64,000 bases of DNA from Galbibacter pacificus (GTDB lineage: Bacteria > Bacteroidota > Bacteroidia > Flavobacteriales > Flavobacteriaceae): NCBI RefSeq assembly GCF_029603155.1, contig NZ_JAPMUA010000001.1, positions 806,001-870,000 on the forward strand, read 5' to 3'. The notes below the pieces were generated by a model, which worked only from the letters and a program-made list of their open reading frames with translations, had not been told where the DNA came from and searched no databases. Below, piece after piece: positions 58,689 to 64,000 of this stretch. Position 1 is the first letter of the stretch. Each line of letters opens with the position of its first letter. A program made the position numbers and the translations under genes.

Positions 58689-58769
58689 TTATGTCATATA
58701 AAAGCACCAACAGCTATACAGTTGCTTCACCACATTGGTTTTGTTACATGAAATAATACGTTCCATCAT
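58689..58769 (-). CDS. 26-residue leader ORF upstream of the MFS gene
   Basis: The frame starts at ATG 58769 (two ATG in tandem) and ends with TAA at 58691-58689. The product starts MMERIISCNKTNVVKQLYSC and ends WCFYMT. It lies just behind the -7 box at 58798-58791 and 29 nt before the attenuator hairpin. The layout is that of leader peptides whose translation decides termination, for example in inducible antibiotic-resistance genes. No family is known to me. Confidence 0.5.
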   Translation of the reverse strand: MMERIISCNKTNVVKQLYSCWCFYMT

Positions 58770-58790
58770 TTTTTCTTTGATTTATACAAA

Positions 58791-58798
58791 CAAAGCTA
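58791..58798 (-). promoter_or_regulatory. -7 box TAGCTTTG of the MFS leader transcript
   Basis: TAGCTTTG on the minus strand is an exact TAnnTTTG match, placing the mRNA start about 15-18 nt before the leader ORF. No TTG lies at the standard -33 position. Confidence 0.5.
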
Positions 58799-58888
58799 AA
58801 TAAAAAATCTATAAGTTGTATTTTTGAATCAATAAAATTCTGGCATTTTTATTTGTGCAAAAAGAAAACGGCCATAAAACATTGGTAT

Positions 58889-59551
58889 ATGCAACATATC
58901 TATAAAACTTTTTTAACCTTCATTATCCTGTTCAGTGCTTGCAAAAGCGATAAACGCTATCACGATAACAATACAGATAAAAAAGCCCTAGCCGATAAAA
59001 AAACAGGAAGTACGGTAAGCGGAATAAAAAAATTTCAAAAAGAATTAAATGAAGAATATGCCAACCCCGAAGAGTCCCCACTTACGCAAGAAGACCGGGA
59101 ATCCTTCAACGGACTCGATTTTTTCCCAATAGATACGACATACCGTGTAGTGGCACGGTTCGAGCGCACCCCCGACCAAGAACCCTTTTTAATGCCCACC
59201 ACTACCAGCAGAACCTCAGAAGAGGTATTGTACGGTATCGTGCATTTCATGCTTCACCAAAAAGAATTTAAGCTAAACGTCTACCAAAGTACCCAGTTAA
59301 GAGAAACCCAGGAATATAAAGATTATCTTTTCCTCCCGTTCTCAGACAAAACCAACGGAGAAGAAACCTATGGGGGCGGTAGGTACATGGACCTACGCAT
59401 TCCCGAGGGCAATACCATTGTATTAGATTTTAACAAAGCATACAACCCCTATTGTGCCTACAATAAAAAGTATTCATGCCCAATCGTGCCCAAAGAAAAC
59501 ACCTTAAATTATGCCGTAAGGGCAGGGGTTAAAAAGTTTAAAAAGCCATAA
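58889..59551 (+). CDS. DUF1684-domain lipoprotein
   Basis: The start was set at ATG 58889, giving a clean lipoprotein signal (MQHIYKTFLTFIILFSAC); an ATG at 58853 is in frame but adds 12 charged residues. The DUF1684 core is visible: FNGLDFFPIDTTYRVVARFERTPDQEPFLMPTTT, LRETQEYKDYLFLPFSDKTNGEETYGGGRYMDL and VLDFNKAYNPYCAYNKKYSCPIVPKENTLNYAVRAGVK. The conserved Cys/Tyr-rich end suggests a ligand site, but function is unknown. Confidence 0.85.
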   Translation: MQHIYKTFLTFIILFSACKSDKRYHDNNTDKKALADKKTGSTVSGIKKFQKELNEEYANPEESPLTQEDRESFNGLDFFPIDTTYRVVARFERTPDQEPFLMPTTTSRTSEEVLYGIVHFMLHQKEFKLNVYQSTQLRETQEYKDYLFLPFSDKTNGEETYGGGRYMDLRIPEGNTIVLDFNKAYNPYCAYNKKYSCPIVPKENTLNYAVRAGVKKFKKP

Positions 59552-59715
59552 AAATGGCAAATGTTCTTTAATACAAGGCCATCTATATATAATTATAAAA
59601 TCACAGCTCCCAATGGCCATTGCAAGCAATACGGTTAAAAAAACCTTATGGAAATTACTTAAGTTGAAGAAAACCTTGGTATCTTCATTTTCAAGAAATT
59701 AAAAACCTTAAACAG

Positions 59716-60285
59716 ATGAAACATAATCTAAACAAGATGATGAGCCTGGATTTTTATGTATCGTCTTTAAATGAAGAAGAATACAAAAAAATAAGCCCAT
59801 TACTAAGGCAAACAAGCAAAACAGCAAAACTACCATTGGTAAGCTGGGGTCTTCAGAATGAATACAATAAAAATGAAGCGTCCATGATCCAGCAAGAAGA
59901 AGATATAAAGCAATTACGGCAACTGGCAAAAAAATTTAACTGGAAGAACAATCTCGAAGCAATCCTGCAAAACAACATATATGAAGCTTTGGTAGTAACT
60001 ACGCTCCAAAAAGAAATAATATGGCTTAATAAAGGTTTTTTTCCCATGACTGGCTATAGCCAGAAAGAAGCCATAAATAAAACCCCCGCTTTTTTACAAG
60101 GGCCAAAAACCCTAACAACCACAAAAAACAGAATACATAAAAAACTTCAAGAACAAAAACCCTTTAAGGCTGTTATAACAAACTATAAAAAAGACAAAAC
60201 AACCTATAAATGCCAATTGCACATATTCCCATTGCGGGCCCATAAAGTAACACACTTTTTAGCACTGGAAAAACAGGTAGTATAA
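59716..60285 (+). CDS. PAS-domain protein, LOV-like without photoactive Cys
   Basis: The 189-residue protein has a helical N-terminus (1-75) and a PAS domain (about 80-189): ILQNNIYEALVVTTLQKEIIWLNKGFFPMTGYSQKEAINKTPAFLQGPKT. The FLQGPKT loop aligns with the LOV motif NCRFLQGPDT, but Cys is replaced (TPAFLQ), so flavin-adduct photochemistry is not possible. No kinase or output domain follows. It may bind another ligand or act as a protein-interaction module. Confidence 0.75.
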   Translation: MKHNLNKMMSLDFYVSSLNEEEYKKISPLLRQTSKTAKLPLVSWGLQNEYNKNEASMIQQEEDIKQLRQLAKKFNWKNNLEAILQNNIYEALVVTTLQKEIIWLNKGFFPMTGYSQKEAINKTPAFLQGPKTLTTTKNRIHKKLQEQKPFKAVITNYKKDKTTYKCQLHIFPLRAHKVTHFLALEKQVV

Positions 60286-60778
60286 CCATAGACAAACCTA
60301 TAAAAGAAATCAAGGTTACCATTTTTAAAGCCACCTCCCTATTACCATTACCCAAAACAACAAAATGCACAACCCCACATTCATTATATCAGCGTTCCAC
60401 ATTCTTGCAAGGTTTCCAAAACCTTGTAGGTATTATGTAATAGAAAAAATACATACCTAGAAGTTCAAAAAAAAGACCTTGCAGGAGTTTCGGTTGTTAT
60501 AATAATAAAAAAGGAACCCCTTTATCTTTTTAATGAAGTCTTTGCAACCCTTCCCTTTAGTTTATACCTGTTAAAATCAAGGTTTTACCGGCATTGTTTC
60601 TTTTGGCAAGCCATAGATAAATACCTTATAATATATGCAAAGCATTAATAAGCAATAACAGCAACAAAAAATGCAGTGGGTATCCATAAATAATAAAGAA
60701 AGCACGTTCAATTAGTATTGGAGTACATTCAAAAAGTATATTGTCATAAAAAGGAAATATAACTAAAGCACATAGCGC
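60286..60778. other. gene-free stretch with a palindromic repeat
   Basis: No coding frame is supported over about 490 bases. The main feature is CAAGGTTT-CCA-AAACCTTG (60408-60426), echoed by GACCTTGCAGG near 60476; such ACCTTG/CAAGGT palindromes are interspersed repeats in flavobacterial genomes. The rest is A-rich. Confidence 0.45.
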
Positions 60779-60810
60779 AAAAAAAAGCCTAGCGGAGCCA
60801 CCGCTAGGCC
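60779..60810 (-). terminator. strong terminator after the porin gene
   Basis: GCCTAGCGG/CCGCTAGGC, nine pairs with a 5-nt loop, runs into nine T on the minus strand. It lies about 130 nt past the porin stop and ends the leftward nitrogen cluster. A second small hairpin GTAACC-CTAA-GGTTAC (60814-60829) precedes it. Confidence 0.8.
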
Positions 60811-60938
60811 TTGTAACCCTAAGGTTACTACTTAGAACGAGTAAACGGCTAATTATAAATTTCTTTTCAACCCATACTATGGGTAGTATTCATTTTGGTT
60901 AGGCCAGGTACAAACCAAATTGAACTTTTGTTGGTTAA

Positions 60939-62000
60939 TTAAAAAGAATAAACAGCCGCTACTAAAAACGATGCCAAACTTCCCGTAGGTTCATCATCAC
61001 CATCTAGGAAAATATCTTCTGAAGCACTGTCGAATCTAAGCTCAGGTTTAAAAGTTAGGTCATTAATAGAGTAGTTTCCAGTTAGTGTAAACTCAAAAAC
61101 ATCTGCATCTTGGTCTGGAGCCAGCCCAAATACGCCAACACCACCATCAAATTCCTTAAAGTACTCACCACGTAGCCCTATAGAGAATTTTTCAGAGGTA
61201 GTCATTTGTGGGTAAAGGGCAAAGCCATAAAAACCAGAATCATCAGTAGTATTATAAGTGGTATTAATACCAAGGTAAAAAGCATCGGTTAAATCAAATC
61301 CGCCTGTATAGTCAATCTGGAAAGTTTCTCCCGGCAGACCTGTTTGGGCACCGTAAAGAAGATTTAAATACTGACCTTTATACCCCAGTTGCGCACCAGC
61401 AGTATAACTTCCGTCAAGATTGATCTCGGTAAAATCGGTACTGTTCATAACAGCCAACATTAAAGAAAAATCTTCAGACAAAGTAAAGTCTGCTTTCAAG
61501 CCAGTATGAGAGAAAGGCCCGTAAGAAAACATATAAGAGGTAGAATAGTTAAAGTTACCAACGGGAGAAATTACCTCATACCCTAAAAAGGTATTAAAGT
61601 TACCCATGGTAAGCCTTACTTTCTCGCTTACGTTCCAGTATACGTACAATTGGTTTACAATATTGGCAGATCCAGTCGATAAAAACACGGCATCTTCTCC
61701 ACGGGGGCCAAAAACAAGGTCGGCAACAAAGCCTACCTTTTCGCCTTCGTAACTTGCAATTAAATTGGCCATCCCCAAAGAAAACCCGCTCCTGTTTGCA
61801 AAAGAGGTTGGGGGGGTATTAAAGTTCCCATCTTCATCGGCTTCATTGGTTCCCGTTAAATTGGTTTTCCAATATACGTCCGCAGAACCGCTAAAGTTAA
61901 ATTTTTTGTCTTCTTCCTGGGCAAAAGCACCTAAACTAGTTAATGAAATAGCTAGGAAAAATATATTTTTTACGACATTTGTTGTTGTAATCGCTTTCAT
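60939..62000 (-). CDS. outer-membrane beta-barrel porin (OmpL/bbp2-like)
   Basis: The 353-residue protein has a signal peptide (FFLAISLTSLGAFAQ). The mature part is made of alternating strands ending in aromatic residues (FSGSADVYWKTNL, QLYVYWNVSEKVRLTMGNFNTFLGYEVISPVGNFNYSTSYMFSYGPFSHTGLKADF) and ends with a C-terminal Phe (VAAVYSF), the outer-membrane sorting signal. It resembles 'putative beta-barrel porin-2'. It follows amtB in the same direction with a hairpin between, and may let ammonium or small solutes cross the outer membrane. Confidence 0.78.
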   Translation of the reverse strand: MKAITTTNVVKNIFFLAISLTSLGAFAQEEDKKFNFSGSADVYWKTNLTGTNEADEDGNFNTPPTSFANRSGFSLGMANLIASYEGEKVGFVADLVFGPRGEDAVFLSTGSANIVNQLYVYWNVSEKVRLTMGNFNTFLGYEVISPVGNFNYSTSYMFSYGPFSHTGLKADFTLSEDFSLMLAVMNSTDFTEINLDGSYTAGAQLGYKGQYLNLLYGAQTGLPGETFQIDYTGGFDLTDAFYLGINTTYNTTDDSGFYGFALYPQMTTSEKFSIGLRGEYFKEFDGGVGVFGLAPDQDADVFEFTLTGNYSINDLTFKPELRFDSASEDIFLDGDDEPTGSLASFLVAAVYSF

Positions 62001-62081
62001 AATAATAAAAGTTAATTTGTTGTTTGGTTTAATTAGAATTGGTCAAATAAACAGTCGTTAATTTTTTATGATCGGGTTACC

Positions 62082-62118
62082 GAACGGAGCGTACCGCCAA
62101 ATACCGCTCCGTTCTTTT
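62082..62118. terminator. 10-bp hairpin between amtB and the porin gene
   Basis: GAACGGAGCG (62082-62091) pairs with CGCTCCGTTC (62105-62114); five T follow on the + strand side only. For the leftward operon it lacks a T-tract, so it more likely stabilises an mRNA end after processing, or attenuates partly, letting the porin be expressed at its own level. Confidence 0.45.
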
Positions 62119-62141
62119 TACCCTTGTTTAATAAAAACTAA

Positions 62142-63371
62142 CTAACGATCTATGGTAAAGTCAGGATAAGCAGCACCATCGTGCTCATGCATATCCAATC
62201 CTTCAATCTCTTCTTCTTTGGTAACCCTTAGCCCCATTGTCTTTTTAAGAATAAAAAGAACAATAAAGGAAGTTATCAGTGCCCATGCGCCAATAGCAAT
62301 AACCCCGATGGCCTGAACACCAAGTTGTGCAAATCCGCCACCATTAATCAAGCCACCGTCTATGGCAAAAACGCCAACCAATAAAGTTCCCAGCGCTCCG
62401 CATACACCATGTACAGATACCGCACCAACAGGGTCGTCTATTTTAAGTTTCTTGTCGATAAACTCAATAGAGAACACCACTGTAAGTCCGCATATCACGC
62501 CAATAATAGCTGCACTTAAAGGAGAAACGGCAGCACAGCCCGCGGTAATACCCACAAGTCCGGCCAAGGCACCATTTAATGTCATGGACACCTCTGGTTT
62601 TCCGTAACGCACCCAAGTAAGGAACAGGGCCGTAATTGCACCGGCGGCGGCAGCAAGATTGGTGGTTATAATAATACCAGCCACGTTAAAGGCGCTATCG
62701 CCGCTAATGGCAAGCTCGGAACCACCGTTAAAACCAAACCAGCCCAACCAAAGGATGAACACACCCAATGCGCCGTACATCATGTTATGGCCGGGAATGG
62801 CATTCGATTTTCCTTCGGTATACTTTCCAATTCTAGGCCCTACCAGTGCAGCGCCAACCAATGCGGCCCATCCACCTACAGAGTGTACCACGGTAGACCC
62901 TGCAAAGTCAATAAACCCTAAAGATGTTAACCATCCGTCTCCTTGCCATACCCAATGCCCGGATATGGGATAAATAAATATGGTCATGACCAAGGAGAAA
63001 ATTACATATGTAGAAAACTTTGTTCTTTCGGCTACGGCCCCGGAAACTATGGTAGCGGCCGTGGCGCAAAATACTGTTTGAAAGAACAAGTTGTGCATGT
63101 CTTCCCGTACACTATAAAATAGGGAGGGAGAACCTATAAAGCTTCCAATGGATTCCCCGTACATTATTGTGTAACCGATAATCCAAAAACCCAACGAACC
63201 TACAATAAGGTCCACAAAGTTTTTCATTACTATATTGATAACATTTTTAGATCTGGTAAACCCAGACTCAACAAGGGTAAAACCTGCTTGCATAAAAAAT
63301 ACGAGTATCCCCGCAATTAATATCCACATCAAGTCTAAAACCGCATTTGTTTCAATGACGTTTGTTTCCAT
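62142..63371 (-). CDS. amtB: ammonium transporter
   Basis: The 409-residue protein has 11 TM helices and Amt signatures: FMQAGFTLVESGFTRSKNVINIVMKNFVD, FCATAATIVSGAVAERTKFSTY (phenylalanine gate region), DFAGSTVVHSVGGWAALVGA with the first channel His, FNGGSELA, and SVHGVCGALGTLLVG with the second channel His. The C-terminal tail LRVTKEEEIEGLDMHEHDGAAYPDF is the PII contact site. It follows the PII gene by 28 nt. Confidence 0.95.
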   Translation of the reverse strand: METNVIETNAVLDLMWILIAGILVFFMQAGFTLVESGFTRSKNVINIVMKNFVDLIVGSLGFWIIGYTIMYGESIGSFIGSPSLFYSVREDMHNLFFQTVFCATAATIVSGAVAERTKFSTYVIFSLVMTIFIYPISGHWVWQGDGWLTSLGFIDFAGSTVVHSVGGWAALVGAALVGPRIGKYTEGKSNAIPGHNMMYGALGVFILWLGWFGFNGGSELAISGDSAFNVAGIIITTNLAAAAGAITALFLTWVRYGKPEVSMTLNGALAGLVGITAGCAAVSPLSAAIIGVICGLTVVFSIEFIDKKLKIDDPVGAVSVHGVCGALGTLLVGVFAIDGGLINGGGFAQLGVQAIGVIAIGAWALITSFIVLFILKKTMGLRVTKEEEIEGLDMHEHDGAAYPDFTIDR

Positions 63372-63399
63372 AAAATGATTTTTAAGTTAGTTTAGTTGA

Positions 63400-63738
63400 T
63401 TATTTCAATGATTCTTTGCCTTTTTCTCTCGTTCTAATGCGATAGGCTTCTTCTACAGGAGATACAAATATTTTTCCGTCGCCAACATTTCCTGAATATG
63501 CCGACTTAAGGATAGCTTCAATCGTGCGTTCTTCAAATTCATCAGAAACAATGATTGATAAATAGCGTCTTTGGATGTCTGCGGTACTGTAACTCACGCC
63601 ACGATATACATGGCCTTTTTTCTCGTTACCTACTCCCGTAACATCCCAGTAACTAAAAAAGTTTACTTCTACTTGATGCAATGCGTCCCGCACGTCATCA
63701 AATTTTGATTTACGAATAATGGCTTCAATTTTTTTCAT
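63400..63738 (-). CDS. glnK: nitrogen regulatory protein P-II (GlnK type)
   Basis: The 112-residue protein begins MKKIEAIIRKSKFDDVRDALHQVEVNFFSYWDVTGVGNEKKG, the PII core, followed by a T-loop VYRGVSYSTADIQRRYL with Tyr at about the uridylylation position and GDGKIFVSPVEEAYRIRTREKG, the ATP/2-oxoglutarate site. Pairing with amtB identifies it as GlnK-like: it blocks AmtB when nitrogen is ample. The T-loop is shorter and divergent from the proteobacterial type. Confidence 0.92.
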   Translation of the reverse strand: MKKIEAIIRKSKFDDVRDALHQVEVNFFSYWDVTGVGNEKKGHVYRGVSYSTADIQRRYLSIIVSDEFEERTIEAILKSAYSGNVGDGKIFVSPVEEAYRIRTREKGKESLK

Positions 63739-64000
63739 ATTTAAATGATTTGTTTGCCTAAAACTATATTAAAAAATTGTTAACATAAAAAAAAATGGGG
63801 GTATATCCGTAATTTTTATTGAATTATTAAATTAACCCCCCTAAAAATTATGGGTAAGTATAATAAAAGGAATTATTTTAAATTTTTTCTTCTGAAGTTT
63901 TTTAGTTTTTGATAAAAAAGAAAGAGGAAGGCTTTTTTAATTTCATGGAAATCCGGCAAAATAGTGCACAGGTATGCACAACATTTTATATGAAGAAAAT
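63739..64000. other. upstream region of the glnK-amtB-porin cluster
   Basis: No gene is seen up to the window edge. The leftward promoter must lie here; TAGTTTTA on the minus strand (about 63759-63766) is a weak -7 candidate. GTGCA-CAGGTA-TGCAC near 63963 is an inverted repeat of unknown role. Confidence 0.35.

Noticed and set aside
58518..58751. 77-codon + strand frame across the MFS start and leader
   Set aside because: It runs antisense through the MFS start and both arms of the terminator hairpin; no protein features.
60173..60370. 65-codon minus-strand frame after the PAS gene
   Set aside because: It overlaps the end of the PAS gene in antisense and lacks a start context or family resemblance.
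1..64000. CRISPR arrays, rRNA genes and insertion sequences
   Set aside because: No regularly spaced short repeats, no rRNA-like stretches and no transposase genes were seen.

Overview
The window reads as a piece of a Flavobacteriaceae (phylum Bacteroidota) chromosome. The evidence is the Bacteroidota-type promoter elements (a TAnnTTTG -7 box, best seen ahead of the mer operon with TTG 19 nt upstream), the Bacteroidota-specific families (RteC, TraE-TraN, BfmA, DUF5712-type relaxase, IntDOT-like integrase, DUF4266/DUF3570), and a tRNA-Pro without an encoded CCA. Positions from about 13 kb to 45.1 kb form most of an integrative conjugative element (ICE). Everything right of the tRNA-Pro (45258-45332) looks like ordinary chromosome. 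The left end of the element is not certain: no copy of the tRNA 3' end was seen to the left, so the element may run past position 1.

Left part (1-12.9 kb): metal/redox cargo. A leftward operon encodes thioredoxin, ApbE, DUF4266 and DUF3570. A rightward two-component system (CusR/CusS-like) comes next, then DUF2231 plus a rubrerythrin lipoprotein, then a heavy-metal RND pump in which the inner-membrane CusA/CzcA part is fused to a TolC-like part, with its adaptor and a VIT1/CCC1 transporter. Three promoters here share a CTTAAG-N5-CTTAAG box exactly 31 nt ahead of a -7 element, so they are very probably one regulon of the response regulator.

Element backbone: RteC, an HTH (excisionase-like) gene, a replication-initiator-like gene and a DnaC-like ATPase (13-15.8 kb); a mer-type operon (15.9-18.4 kb); a methyltransferase and a cell-wall amidase with a 34-codon overlapping ORF; the tra operon (20.2-27.5 kb); coupling protein, relaxase and BfmA (33.6-36.6 kb) with an inverted-repeat-rich oriT candidate; ssb and small genes; a marR/dapB-like cargo operon; DUF932; and a tyrosine recombinase next to tRNA-Pro. 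An AT-rich defence block sits between the tra genes and the coupling protein (27.5-33.6 kb): AbiEi/AbiEii, then a four-gene operon of SIR2, HerA ATPase, KTSC-domain protein and a PD-(D/E)XK-type nuclease.

The most unusual signal is non-coding. Four copies of a roughly 185-225 nt sequence lie in two tandem pairs (38648-39082 and 41428-41860). They differ in sequence but keep the same long stems by compensatory changes, and their wobble pairs make sense only if the + strand is the RNA. A further 180-bp nested inverted repeat lies beside the integrase (43467-43646).

Right part (45.5-64 kb): PQQ-type sugar dehydrogenase, MFS exporter, fused isobutyryl-CoA mutase IcmF, tandem ABC ATPase, Lrp-type regulator, DUF1543, esterase-like protein, methyltransferase, a second MFS exporter preceded by a short upstream ORF and a terminator-like hairpin (candidate attenuator), DUF1684 lipoprotein, a LOV-like PAS protein without the photoactive cysteine, and a leftward nitrogen cluster of PII protein, ammonium transporter and outer-membrane porin.
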